Assembly (NCBI GenBank): GCA_937919165.1
Contig: CALFPO010000049.1
Location: 1 to 37,305 of the forward strand
DNA: 37,305 nucleotides
Source of the DNA: an uncultured Bacillota bacterium
GTDB lineage: Bacteria; Bacillota_I; Bacilli_A; Erysipelotrichales; Erysipelotrichaceae
Reading direction: 5' to 3'
The position numbers and the translations under genes were made by a program. Shown here one piece after another: positions 1 through 6,886 of this stretch. Every line of letters begins with the position of its first letter. Positions within the stretch are counted from its first letter, which is position 1. The notes below the pieces were generated by a model. That model was given only the letters and a program-made list of their open reading frames with translations. It was not told where the DNA came from and did not search any database.

Positions 1-35
1 GGAGGTCGTTGGTTCAAATCCTTCCCTCGCAACCA
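1..35 (+). tRNA. 3' end of a tRNA, cut by the window start
   Basis: The window opens inside a tRNA. A T-loop TTCAAAT at 13-19, a plausible acceptor 3' strand at 25-31 and an encoded ACCA tail at 32-35 are visible, two bases before the next tRNA. The T-stem halves 8-12 and 20-24 have two T-T mismatches, which is unusual. The anticodon lies outside the window, so the isotype cannot be read. Confidence 0.7.
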
Positions 36-37
36 AT

Positions 38-113
38 GGTTCTGTAGCTCAGTAGGTAGAGCAATGGACTGAAAATCCATGTGTCGCCAGTTCAATTCTG
101 GCCGGAACCACCA
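38..113 (+). tRNA. tRNA-Phe (GAA)
   Basis: A full cloverleaf can be drawn. The acceptor stem pairs GGTTCTG (38-44) with CGGAACC (103-109), with one G-T pair. The anticodon arm has stem ATGGA/TCCAT and loop CTGAAAA, giving anticodon GAA. The T-arm is GCCAG-TTCAATT-CTGGC. The CCA end (111-113) is encoded, as is common in Firmicutes. It follows the preceding tRNA by two bases and is the last gene of the cluster before a terminator. Confidence 0.97.
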
Positions 114-123
114 TTAAAAAATA

Positions 124-146
124 AAGCCTCATAAGAGGCTTTTTTC
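124..146. terminator. terminator between tRNA-Phe and ftsQ
   Basis: A 7-bp stem AAGCCTC/GAGGCTT with loop ATAA (124-141) is followed on the plus strand by a T run to 145 and preceded by an A run. It can stop the tRNA transcript on the plus strand and the murG-murB-ftsQ transcript on the minus strand. Confidence 0.85.
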
Positions 147-966
147 ATTCTTCAATATCGGATTCTTCTGTTTGCTTTGTTTCTTCTTCGGTCTCTTCCC
201 ATGGGCAGGCACTGGTATAGGCATTGCCAGAGATATCCTCAAAGTAGTAGCAATGATTATTTGATATGTCGTAGCGAGATACGATCTCATAATACATATT
301 CAGGATATCCAATCCATAGGCCGAGGTGAAGACATAGTTTCCGTCCCTCATGATAAGCTCAACATTCTGATACTTCATCATCGGATAGTTATGGATCTCG
401 GATATCTCGTTGATCATCTTCTCATCGATATTCGCAAAGTTCTTTTCTACTACAACAAGCTCTTCCTTGGAGAATCCTTCTATGAGAGGCACCTTCTTAA
501 TGATATAGAGGTTATTCTCATCGATAGGAAATCTTTCGTCAGTGTCGCTTATCAGCACATTCTGGCCCAACTCATAGGCATAGCCCACAATCTTCTTTTC
601 CTTTACCTCGATCGCTACAACGTTATCATCGCATAGCCTTACCTTGCATTCATCTATCAGAGGATTTTCCTTGATAAGAGCAGCCGTCTTCATGGGATTG
701 CATAGAAGGAATCTTTTTTCTTCATCAAGTCCCGAAAGCGTAATGATGTCTTCCCCTTTGAGATAGTTGTTGCCGAACACCGATATGCGATAGATTCTTG
801 ATGCAGAACTCAGAAGATATGCAGCAGCCATGATGGCCAAGCCCAAAAAAATACTCAACAAAAAGAAGAGCTTCCTTGACTTCTCGAACCGAGTCTCAAG
901 TCTGGCATTCTTCCTCTCGTTGAGGAATGCGTTGTAATCCAGTATTTTCTTCTTCTCTTCTAGCAA
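145..966 (-). CDS. ftsQ: cell division protein FtsQ/DivIB
   Basis: A 273-residue bitopic membrane protein. A charged cytoplasmic N-terminus (about 1-30) is followed by one hydrophobic segment (about 32-53) and then a POTRA-like domain (about 55-125, starting IYRISVFGNNYLKGEDI) and a beta-rich extracellular domain. In the family FtsQ/DivIB joins FtsL and FtsB (DivIC) at the division septum and helps activate septal peptidoglycan synthesis. It is the last gene of murG-murB-ftsQ and overlaps the murB stop by 7 bases. This order (late Mur enzymes, then ftsQ) is typical of division and cell wall clusters. The C-terminus is acidic and low in complexity (ETEEETKQTEE). Length and layout fit DivIB. 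The gene name is assigned on architecture and position more than on strong sequence identity. Confidence 0.88.
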   Translation of the reverse strand: MLEEKKKILDYNAFLNERKNARLETRFEKSRKLFFLLSIFLGLAIMAAAYLLSSASRIYRISVFGNNYLKGEDIITLSGLDEEKRFLLCNPMKTAALIKENPLIDECKVRLCDDNVVAIEVKEKKIVGYAYELGQNVLISDTDERFPIDENNLYIIKKVPLIEGFSKEELVVVEKNFANIDEKMINEISEIHNYPMMKYQNVELIMRDGNYVFTSAYGLDILNMYYEIVSRYDISNNHCYYFEDISGNAYTSACPWEETEEETKQTEESDIEE

Positions 967-1847
967 TTGAACTTCTCTACTTCCATCACCAGCTTGACGC
1001 CGTATTGCTTCTTGACCTTTTCCTGAATGTCATAGGCAATCTGCAGATAATCCTGCGCTGTGCCATGACCATTGTTTACGATAAAATTGGAATGCTTATT
1101 CGAAACAGATACATCGTTGATGCTATAGCCGCGATAGCCTATGCCATCGACGAGCTTCCAGGCGAATCCGCCTTCCGGATTGCGGAAACATGATCCTGCG
1201 CTTGGCTTATCCAAAGGCTGACTGTCTTTACGTCTTTGCAGACGATCAGCCATTATCTCTTTTATCTGCTTGGCATCTTTCTTTTCGACAGATAGTTTTG
1301 CCGCCACAACTACCCAACGCGGATGATCATGGAAGATTGAATGCCTATATGAAAAGTTAAGTTCAGATTTATCAAACCAGACAAGTTCGCCATCTTTCAG
1401 TACCAGCACTTCCTTGATGACATCAGCCATTTCCTTTTTGTAGGCACCGGCATTCATATATACCAGTCCGCCAATATTGCCAGGTATTCCCGAAGCAAAT
1501 TCCAGACAGCTTAGGCCTTCTTCAGCCAAGATATTGGCAAGTTTTGGGGCCATCATGCCAGCTTCGACATACACCTCATCATTCATGATCTCGTATCCAC
1601 AGATCTTCTTCAGGCAGATCACTACTCCATCATAGGAAGATCCGCCGCATACAAGATTCGAACCGTTACCGATCACCTTGAAAGGAATATGTTCAGTCTT
1701 GACGAAAGATATGATCGATTTGAGATCATCTATCGTTTCAGGTAGAACAAAATGGGCAATCTTGCCACCCATTCTCAAAGTTGTAAGTTCAGCGAAGGAC
1801 TTATCGTCATGATACTCGCCATGTCCGCTCAGAAACTCTCTAATCAT
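960..1847 (-). CDS. murB: UDP-N-acetylenolpyruvoylglucosamine reductase
   Basis: MurB uses NADPH and FAD to reduce UDP-GlcNAc-enolpyruvate to UDP-MurNAc, the second committed step of peptidoglycan precursor synthesis, in the cytoplasm. The 295-residue protein shows the FAD-binding signature GNGSNLV (residues 60-66), the flavin-contacting segment SGIPGNIGGLVYMNAGAY (119-136), and PSAGSCFRNP with the proton-donating Ser at about 219. A C-terminal Glu in VMEVEKF fits the second catalytic acid. The loop pattern fits the shorter type II enzymes usual in Firmicutes. Its ATG overlaps the end of murG by 4 bases, so the two are probably translationally coupled. Confidence 0.97.
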   Translation of the reverse strand: MIREFLSGHGEYHDDKSFAELTTLRMGGKIAHFVLPETIDDLKSIISFVKTEHIPFKVIGNGSNLVCGGSSYDGVVICLKKICGYEIMNDEVYVEAGMMAPKLANILAEEGLSCLEFASGIPGNIGGLVYMNAGAYKKEMADVIKEVLVLKDGELVWFDKSELNFSYRHSIFHDHPRWVVVAAKLSVEKKDAKQIKEIMADRLQRRKDSQPLDKPSAGSCFRNPEGGFAWKLVDGIGYRGYSINDVSVSNKHSNFIVNNGHGTAQDYLQIAYDIQEKVKKQYGVKLVMEVEKFNC

Positions 1848-2902
1848 AAACTCTCCACTTTTTCTATGATATCATTCAATACATTGCGATTCGCAAGTTT
1901 TCTTGCATTGTTTGACATCACTTCCAGTCTCTTGTCGTCATGGATCAGCTCATTTATCTTCTTGTCTAGCATAACCGCATCAAGATCCTTCTCTTCAATC
2001 ATCTCGGCAGCATCCTTATCCACAAGAGCCTTGCCATTGTAGAACTGATGGTTATTTGGCACAAATGGCGAAGGAATGAGAATGGAAGGGACACCGATGG
2101 CACAGATTTCCGCCAAAGTTGTAGCACCAGCACGCGAGACAAGAAGATCGGCATTCTTCATTACCTTGGCGCCTTCTACTCTTTCGAAATATCTGATGAA
2201 ATCTCTATCAGGAGCACTCTTCTTCACTGTCTCATAGTTGTAGTGCCCTGTCGCATAGACTATCTGATATGAGCCATCAGCCAACGCAAAATATTCCAAT
2301 AATTTCTCGTTGACGCTTGCCGATCCTAATGAGCCCATGAAGATAAGAACTGTCTTCTTGTCCGGATCAAGGCCAAGATCTCTGATGACCTGAGGATCTT
2401 TCTTCACATTCAGAGCCTTATGGACCTGAGGATTTCCAAGAATGAAGGTATTCTTGTTGCGGAATTGCTTCAGATTCTCTTCATATGAACCAATGACCAT
2501 ATCCATTTTGGTGTCAAGAACACGGTTGGCTCTTCCCACAAAGGAGTTCTGTTCATGAATGATCGTCTTCAGGCCAAGATACGAAGCTCCAAGCATCACC
2601 GGAATGGAGATATAGTTTCCGAATCCGATAGCCATATCATAGCCCTTGAGCATGCTGCAGCATTGTCTGTAGGCTTTGGCGATCGAAACGACGCTCTTGA
2701 GCTTCTGGCCAATGCCGCCTCTAGTCGTATAGACATCAAGTCCGATGTATTCGAAACCGGATTCAGGAATCAGATCCTTTTCCATGCGGTCATTGGAGCC
2801 AAAGAAAGAGACGCTATGTCCGCGCTTTTCAAGTTCTTCGGCCAAAGTCATGGCTGGATAGATATGCCCTCCCGTTCCTCCGGATACGATTGCAATTTTC
2901 AC
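1844..2902 (-). CDS. murG: UDP-GlcNAc:lipid I N-acetylglucosaminyltransferase MurG
   Basis: MurG transfers GlcNAc from UDP-GlcNAc to lipid I to make lipid II, at the inner face of the membrane. The 352-residue protein has the N-terminal glycine-rich loop SGGTGGHIYPA, the EQN segment, MGSLGS at the start of the second Rossmann domain, and the UDP-GlcNAc-binding block SRAGATTLAEICAIGVPS. The start is a GTG (2900-2902). Upstream there is no clear Shine-Dalgarno, but an extended -10 (TGCTAAAAT) ends 7 bases before the GTG, so the mRNA may begin at the start codon. It heads murG-murB-ftsQ, separated from the gene upstream by a terminator. Confidence 0.96.
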   Translation of the reverse strand: MKIAIVSGGTGGHIYPAMTLAEELEKRGHSVSFFGSNDRMEKDLIPESGFEYIGLDVYTTRGGIGQKLKSVVSIAKAYRQCCSMLKGYDMAIGFGNYISIPVMLGASYLGLKTIIHEQNSFVGRANRVLDTKMDMVIGSYEENLKQFRNKNTFILGNPQVHKALNVKKDPQVIRDLGLDPDKKTVLIFMGSLGSASVNEKLLEYFALADGSYQIVYATGHYNYETVKKSAPDRDFIRYFERVEGAKVMKNADLLVSRAGATTLAEICAIGVPSILIPSPFVPNNHQFYNGKALVDKDAAEMIEEKDLDAVMLDKKINELIHDDKRLEVMSNNARKLANRNVLNDIIEKVESL

Positions 2903-2909
2903 AACTAAA

Positions 2910-2918
2910 ATTTTAGCA
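2910..2918 (-). promoter_or_regulatory. extended -10 promoter of murG (putatively leaderless)
   Basis: On the minus strand TGCTAAAAT (2918 down to 2910) matches the extended -10 form TGnTAnnnT. Seven bases separate it from the GTG at 2902, so transcription would start at or next to the start codon. No good -35 is visible because a terminator hairpin lies directly upstream. Confidence 0.5.
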
Positions 2919-2946
2919 CAAAAAATGATGACCTACAGGTCATCAT
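2919..2946 (-). terminator. terminator overlapping the stop of the small membrane protein gene
   Basis: A perfect 10-bp inverted repeat, ATGATGACCT/AGGTCATCAT (2925-2934 and 2937-2946), has a 2-base centre and is followed on the minus strand by a T run. The stop codon of the gene above lies inside the hairpin. It separates the lexA-like transcript from the murG promoter. Confidence 0.85.
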
Positions 2947-3178
2947 CTAATGGGTTAGGTGTTTTCTGCTCATCCATGCCAAACGGCAATCGCTTGAGGA
3001 TGAAATAGTCGATCCAGGGATTAACGATAATAAGCAATATCCCATAGACAGCAATGTTTGCCCATAGTCCAGCACCAGCCATGTCGAACAATGGCTTAAG
3101 CAGAAATATCTCGATCAATGCCAAGACGATATAGATGCCAAGCGATGAAAAGAAGAAAGGAACAGCTTTCTTTCCCAT
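2933..3178 (-). CDS. small membrane protein, two transmembrane segments
   Basis: An 81-residue protein that I do not recognise. It has two strongly hydrophobic segments (about residues 7-27, FFFSSLGIYIVLALIEIFLL, and about 39-60), a short basic stretch (LKRLPFG) and an acidic tail (NPLDDDL). Its ATG overlaps the stop codon of the LexA-like repressor by one base, so the two are probably cotranscribed and translationally coupled. If the repressor controls its own promoter, this protein would be induced with it. Whether it has a role in the damage response is inference only. Confidence 0.75.
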   Translation of the reverse strand: MGKKAVPFFFSSLGIYIVLALIEIFLLKPLFDMAGAGLWANIAVYGILLIIVNPWIDYFILKRLPFGMDEQKTPNPLDDDL

Positions 3179-3768
3179 CAGAACAGCACCTTGTTATGGA
3201 GAACCTTTCCTAGAATCGTGACTTCATTCTCCTTGAAGGTCCTATCAGGATACTTGCTATTGGCGGCCTTGAGGGTAATTCCGTTCTTGCTGAACAAGGC
3301 TCTCTTGATCGTGACTTCATTGTTTTCCAGAAGGAAGACACCTATTTCCTTATCTTCTAGGTAGTCTTGTTTTCTGACGTAAACGATATCGCCATCTCCA
3401 ATACGAGCATCGATCATCGAATCGCCTTTGACCTTGAGATAGAAATATTCGCCTGGGCCATACTCCTTGGTGTTGCAGTATTCGAAACCGAAAATATCCT
3501 CATTGGCATATAGATCATATCCAGCCTTGACTTCGCCGATGATCGGAACAGCCACCTTGTCTGCTCTCAGGTCCATGTTGAGCAGATGATTGACATCGAC
3601 ATTGAAGATATCAGCCATTCTATTGAGCGATTTGACGCGCGGAAAGGCTGAACCATCTTCCCATTTCTGCACAGTAGTGAATGATTTGTAGCCTAGCTTT
3701 TCGGCCAGTTCATCCTGCGACATCTTATTCAGACGACGCAGATATCTCAGATTCTCTTTGAATTCCAT
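3178..3768 (-). CDS. LexA-like self-cleaving repressor (XRE HTH + S24 peptidase)
   Basis: A 196-residue repressor counted from the ATG at 3768. An XRE-type helix-turn-helix occupies about residues 5-60 (SQDELAEKLGYKSFTTVQKWEDG). The C-terminal half is an S24/LexA peptidase: a candidate cleavage bond Ala82-Gly83 (EVKAGYD), the nucleophile Ser117 in KGDSMID and the general base Lys155 in EVTIKRA. In this family RecA filaments trigger self-cleavage and release of operators. The DNA-binding domain is XRE-like, not the winged helix of classical LexA. A GTG two codons upstream (3774) could also start translation, but ATG 3768 lies 6 bases after a TAATAT -10 box. It is divergent from a Y-family polymerase and two matching inverted repeats lie between them, so it probably represses both. 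Confidence 0.88.
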   Translation of the reverse strand: MEFKENLRYLRRLNKMSQDELAEKLGYKSFTTVQKWEDGSAFPRVKSLNRMADIFNVDVNHLLNMDLRADKVAVPIIGEVKAGYDLYANEDIFGFEYCNTKEYGPGEYFYLKVKGDSMIDARIGDGDIVYVRKQDYLEDKEIGVFLLENNEVTIKRALFSKNGITLKAANSKYPDRTFKENEVTILGKVLHNKVLF

Positions 3769-3774
3769 AACCAC

Positions 3775-3839
3775 ATATTAAAATAAACTTGATTTTTTTT
3801 CAATTGCTATATTGAACTTGATTCTTTTTCAAGTATAAT
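3775..3839. promoter_or_regulatory. divergent promoters with two ACTTGA-N7-TCAAGT operators
   Basis: Rightward promoter: TTGAAC (3812-3817), 16 bp, TATAAT (3834-3839), then 6 bases to the polymerase ATG at 3846. Leftward promoter: TTGAAA (3803-3798), 17 bp, TAATAT (3780-3775), then 6 bases to the repressor ATG at 3768. Each promoter carries one inverted repeat: ACTTGA-N7-TCAAGT at 3816-3834, in the rightward spacer, and ACTTGA-N7-TCAATT at 3787-3805 (one mismatch), over the leftward -35. The repeats start 29 bp apart. They are the obvious candidate operators of the LexA-like repressor. Confidence 0.75.
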
Positions 3840-3845
3840 TAAAGC

Positions 3846-5060
3846 ATGGAAAAAGTGATACTCCATTGCGATCTGAACTGTTTCTTTGCCTCGGTAGAGA
3901 TGCTTTATCACCCTGAACTGCGCAATGTACCGATGGCAGTGGTCGGCGATCCTGCACAAAGACACGGCATCATTCTGACCAAGAATCCGTTGGCTAAGAA
4001 AAAAGGCGTAAAGACTGCCGAAACGATCAGAGAAGCCCAAAAGAAATGTCCTGAGCTGATACTAAGAAGTCCTGATTATGATTCGTATGCATACTTTTCG
4101 GATAAGGTCAAGGATATATACTATCGCTACACAGATTGCGTTGAGCCTTTTGGAATCGATGAATGCTGGCTCGACATAAGCGGAAGCATCAGATACTTCG
4201 GATCAGTAGAAATCATCGTCAATGGCCTTCTAAACAGCGTAAAGCTTGAACTTGGACTTACGCTATCTATTGGTGTTTCCTTCAATAAAGTCTATGCAAA
4301 GCTAGGTTCTGATCTGGCTGAAGATGATAGTGCATGCTATATCAGGGGACTTGAAGACATAGAGCATCTTGAAGCGGACAAACTTCTTGGCGTAGGCCGG
4401 TCGACATACGAAACGCTCAAAAGCTATAATCTCTATACGATTGGCGATATTGCCCATAGCGATCCGGCGAATCTTAAGCTTTTCTTGGGCAAATGGGGCG
4501 AATATCTATATCGCTATGCCAATGGCGATTCCTCAAGCGACATGGTCTTTGCTGAAGAAAGCGAGATGAAATCAATCGGCAACAGCTGTACTCCTTTCAG
4601 AGATCTATACAACATCGATGATGTCAAGGTCATCCTGAAGATCCTATCTGACAGTGTATCTTCAAGAGTTAAGAAAGAGGGCCTATATTTCCGCACCATA
4701 AAGCTAAGCGTCAGAAACAACAGGCTTGAAACAAGAACAATGCAGACAACGCTGGAAACAAACAGTGATCTGTCCAAAGACATATATGACAATTCCCTTC
4801 TGCTTTTCTGCAACAGCTGCAGTTTCGTCATACCCTATCGCTCATTGGGCATATCCGTATCGAAACTATCCTCAACAAAAGACGACGAACAAGAAAGCAT
4901 CTTTGGCATCAAAGGCTATTCCCTGAAGCAGAAGAATGAAGAGACCGCTATCGAGACAATCAGACAGCGCTTTGGCTATAGCGCCATTTCGACCTTGAGA
5001 ATATTTGAAGAAAGCAGATTGGCCAATCTATACCCTGAAGAGAAAGACACGGACGATTAA
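3846..5060 (+). CDS. Y-family translesion DNA polymerase (DinB/UmuC type)
   Basis: A 404-residue Y-family polymerase that copies damaged DNA in an error-prone way. It has the N-terminal catalytic motif HCDLNCFFASVEM (metal ligand Asp9), the palm motif GIDECWLD (Asp105-Glu106), helix-hairpin-helix residues around LLGVGRSTYETLKSYNLYTIGDIA, and a C-terminal little-finger domain. The C-terminal region resembles the Firmicute UmuC/UvrX-like group more than a housekeeping DinB, so no symbol is given. It faces the LexA-like repressor across a 77-bp region holding two matching operators, which implies damage-inducible control. The -10 box ends 6 bases before its ATG and no Shine-Dalgarno is visible. 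Confidence 0.93.
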   Translation: MEKVILHCDLNCFFASVEMLYHPELRNVPMAVVGDPAQRHGIILTKNPLAKKKGVKTAETIREAQKKCPELILRSPDYDSYAYFSDKVKDIYYRYTDCVEPFGIDECWLDISGSIRYFGSVEIIVNGLLNSVKLELGLTLSIGVSFNKVYAKLGSDLAEDDSACYIRGLEDIEHLEADKLLGVGRSTYETLKSYNLYTIGDIAHSDPANLKLFLGKWGEYLYRYANGDSSSDMVFAEESEMKSIGNSCTPFRDLYNIDDVKVILKILSDSVSSRVKKEGLYFRTIKLSVRNNRLETRTMQTTLETNSDLSKDIYDNSLLLFCNSCSFVIPYRSLGISVSKLSSTKDDEQESIFGIKGYSLKQKNEETAIETIRQRFGYSAISTLRIFEESRLANLYPEEKDTDD

Positions 5061-5064
5061 AGAT

Positions 5065-5313
5065 ATGATAAGAAGATATGTAGATGTAATATGCCTGAAC
5101 GATAAAGGCGGCAACCTTAAGCCACTTTATCTTATCTGGGATGATTCCAAAAAGATACCCATACTTAAGGTCAAGGAGATCTGCCCGCGTGCCGCACTCA
5201 AGGTCGGCGGTTCAGGGCTGCGCTTTACCTGCCTTTTTGAAGCCAACCGCATCAGACATCTGTACTATGACAGAGGAAAATGGTTCGTGGAAATGAATGA
5301 CCATGTTGTATAA
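5065..5313 (+). CDS. small conserved-looking protein following the Y-family polymerase
   Basis: An 82-residue protein that starts 4 bases after the polymerase stop (ATG 5065), so it is very probably in the same transcript. The sequence is beta-rich and soluble: VDVICLNDKGGNLKPLYLIW, then KVGGSGLRFTC and a terminal GKWFVEMN. I recall similar short proteins next to Y-family polymerases in Clostridia-like genomes, but I cannot name a characterised family. A polymerase-associated role is inferred from position alone. The frame is open further upstream (to 5005) inside the polymerase gene, but the ATG at 5065 is the sensible start. Confidence 0.75.
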   Translation: MIRRYVDVICLNDKGGNLKPLYLIWDDSKKIPILKVKEICPRAALKVGGSGLRFTCLFEANRIRHLYYDRGKWFVEMNDHVV

Positions 5314-5314
5314 T
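5309..5314 (+). promoter_or_regulatory. TATAAT box directly before trxB (putatively leaderless)
   Basis: A consensus TATAAT overlaps the stop codon of the upstream small gene and ends 6 bases before the trxB ATG at 5321, the same spacing as the repressor, polymerase, DtxR-type regulator and ruvA starts nearby. No convincing -35 is present and no Shine-Dalgarno precedes the ATG. Confidence 0.4.
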
Positions 5315-5320
5315 GACGGC

Positions 5321-6244
5321 ATGGAGAACATGATATACGATACGATAATAGTGGGTGCAGGTCCAGCCGGAATAAGCGCAGCCATATATGCTGCACGTGC
5401 CAGTCTGAAGACGCTGCTCATCGAAGAAGAAAGCAGCGGCGGCAAACTGTCCAAAACCTATATGATAGAGAACTACCCCGGAATCGAAACGATATCCGGC
5501 ATGGAATTGGCCGAAAGATTCACAGATCAGGTCAAGAAATATGATGTCGAAACCATCAGCGGAAAAGTGATCGAAATCCTTGAAGAAAACAATCTCAAGA
5601 AAGTGGCACTAAGCGATGGAAACTTCTATCTTGGAAAGACGGTCATTGTCGCTAGCGGAACAAAGGAGAATATGCTTGACCTTCCACAAAGTGAAGAGTT
5701 CACCGGCAAAGGCATATCATACTGTGCTGTATGCGACGGCTTCTTCTATCGCAAGAAGAAGGTTGTCGTCATCGGTGGCGGAAACTCGGCGCTTGAAGAG
5801 GCCCTATATCTTGCCAATCTTGCCGAAAAAGTGACCATCATCATCAGAAGAGATGCTTTCAGAGCCGATCAGAGCGTTGTTGATAAGGTTCTAAGCAACG
5901 AAAAGATTGAAGTAATATACAACTGCCTTCCACATTCTCTGGCCATTGAAAACGGCATTCTTGTTGGTCTAGAGATAGAGAACGTCATCAACAAGAAACT
6001 CATGACAATAGAATGCAGAGGCATCTTCCCATATATTGGTGCTACACCAAACACTTCTTTCCTTGACCGAAGCATTCTGGATGATAAAGGCTACATCATC
6101 ACCAATGATGATATGTCTACAGCCATTGAAGGCATATACGGAGCCGGTGACTGCTGCAAGAAGCTGCTAAGGCAAGTCGTAACCGCCTGCAATGATGGTG
6201 CCCTAGCCGCAAGCAGCATAAACAACTATCTAAAAACGAAGTGA
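5321..6244 (+). CDS. trxB: thioredoxin-disulfide reductase
   Basis: A 307-residue low-molecular-weight thioredoxin reductase that passes electrons from NADPH through FAD to thioredoxin. It has the FAD Rossmann motif IIVGAGPAGISAAIYA (about 9-24), the redox-active CAVCDG (Cys135/Cys138), the NADPH motif VVIGGGNSALEEALYLA and the C-terminal FAD motif GIYGAGDC. The ATG at 5321 keeps the dinucleotide fold about 9 residues from the N-terminus, as in the family, and another ATG lies at 5330. It probably belongs to the end of the polymerase transcript but has its own -10 box. The stop codon sits in a hairpin shared with the convergent small gene. Confidence 0.95.
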   Translation: MENMIYDTIIVGAGPAGISAAIYAARASLKTLLIEEESSGGKLSKTYMIENYPGIETISGMELAERFTDQVKKYDVETISGKVIEILEENNLKKVALSDGNFYLGKTVIVASGTKENMLDLPQSEEFTGKGISYCAVCDGFFYRKKKVVVIGGGNSALEEALYLANLAEKVTIIIRRDAFRADQSVVDKVLSNEKIEVIYNCLPHSLAIENGILVGLEIENVINKKLMTIECRGIFPYIGATPNTSFLDRSILDDKGYIITNDDMSTAIEGIYGAGDCCKKLLRQVVTACNDGALAASSINNYLKTK

Positions 6245-6258
6245 TCATCACTTCGTTT
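6234..6258. terminator. bidirectional terminator holding both convergent stop codons
   Basis: A 12-bp perfect inverted repeat, AAACGAAGTGAT (6234-6245) and ATCACTTCGTTT (6247-6258), has one central base. The trxB stop TGA (6242-6244) and the minus-strand stop TGA (6248-6250) both lie inside it. Because of the palindrome both proteins end in Thr-Lys. Confidence 0.8.
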
Positions 6259-6412
6259 CTTTCATTTTGGCGAATGGACAGCTACCGCTCAGTCTGCAGG
6301 AAGAACATCTTCCTTTGCCTTTCAGCAAAGCACGTATTGCCAGAAAAAGCAATATCATCAATATGATAGCGACAATGATGTTGCCGGCATTCTCTGTCAG
6401 ATATTCTCTCAT
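6248..6412 (-). CDS. FeoB-associated Cys-rich membrane protein (54 aa)
   Basis: A 54-residue protein. One membrane segment (about residues 11-30, NIIVAIILMILLFLAIRALL) is followed by a short Cys-rich tail, GKGRCSSCRLSGSCPF, with Cys at about 36, 39 and 45. This matches the small Cys-rich proteins found at the end of ferrous iron uptake (feoAB) operons. Here no feoB is adjacent; instead it is divergent from a DtxR-type regulator, and a TTAG-N6-CTAA palindrome overlaps its -10 region. TTGACA (6448-6443), 17 bp, TAACAT (6425-6420) ends 7 bases before the ATG. A role in iron uptake or sensing is inferred from family and context. Confidence 0.8.
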   Translation of the reverse strand: MREYLTENAGNIIVAIILMILLFLAIRALLKGKGRCSSCRLSGSCPFAKMKETK

Positions 6413-6419
6413 GACACTT

Positions 6420-6468
6420 ATGTTAGTATAGCCTAACTATCTTGTCAATTCGATATTTGTGATAAGAT
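6420..6468. promoter_or_regulatory. divergent promoters with a DtxR-type metal box
   Basis: The inverted repeat GTTAG-N6-CTAAC (6422-6437) contains TTAG-N6-CTAA, the core of DtxR/IdeR-type operators. It overlaps the -10 (TAACAT, 6425-6420) and spacer of the leftward promoter whose -35 is TTGACA (6448-6443). The rightward gene has an extended -10, TGATAAGAT (6460-6468), ending 6 bases before its ATG, and a weak TTGTCA (6442-6447). Metal-loaded regulator binding here should repress the leftward Cys-rich gene most directly. Confidence 0.65.
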
Positions 6469-6474
6469 TAAATC

Positions 6475-6837
6475 ATGAAGAAGAACGAAACGGTCCAGAA
6501 TTATCTTGAAGCCATCTATATTCTTTCTATGGACAAGGATGTCAGAGCCATAGATATCGCCAGATACTTCGAATTCTCAAGACCGACTGTATCTGTTGCC
6601 TTGAAGGAGCTTGAGACTTCCGGATATATCCTTTATGAAAGCAACATCATCAAGCTTACGGACAGTGGCAAGAAGATTGCTCAAGTGATGTATGAAAGAC
6701 ATGAATATATCGCAAAGGTTTTGATGAAGCTTGGCGTATCTAAAGAACAGGCCTACAAAGATTCCTGTCTTGTCGAGCACGATCTATCAAGCGAATCGTT
6801 CGACGCCATCAAGAAAGCTACCGAAAAGCTCTTCTAA
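6475..6837 (+). CDS. DtxR/MntR-family metal-dependent transcriptional regulator
   Basis: A 120-residue winged-helix regulator. The N-terminal HTH (about 22-62, DIARYFEFSRPTVSVALKELETSGYI) is followed by the metal-binding dimerisation domain. Candidate ligands are Glu12, His76, Cys98, Glu101 and His102 (CLVEH). Cys-x2-Glu-His follows the DtxR/IdeR pattern, and the residue matching the MntR Asp8 ligand is Asn9, so iron sensing is more likely than manganese. There is no SH3-like third domain, as in MntR-sized proteins. It is divergent from the Cys-rich iron-associated gene with a TTAG-N6-CTAA operator between them. An extended -10 six bases before the ATG suggests a leaderless mRNA. Confidence 0.88.
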   Translation: MKKNETVQNYLEAIYILSMDKDVRAIDIARYFEFSRPTVSVALKELETSGYILYESNIIKLTDSGKKIAQVMYERHEYIAKVLMKLGVSKEQAYKDSCLVEHDLSSESFDAIKKATEKLF

Positions 6838-6861
6838 ACTGAAACTCGTTTCAGTTTTTTT
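6837..6861 (+). terminator. terminator of the DtxR-type regulator gene
   Basis: A 9-bp stem AACTGAAAC/GTTTCAGTT (6837-6845 and 6848-6856) starts at the stop codon and runs into seven or more T. Confidence 0.88.
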
Positions 6862-6863
6862 AT

Positions 6864-6886
6864 GAAAAAAAGAGGATTTCTCCTCT
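6864..6886 (-). terminator. terminator of efp
   Basis: On the minus strand AGAGGA-GAAA-TCCTCT (6886 down to 6871) is followed by seven T (6870-6864). The efp stop codon overlaps the upper end of the stem. Confidence 0.88.
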
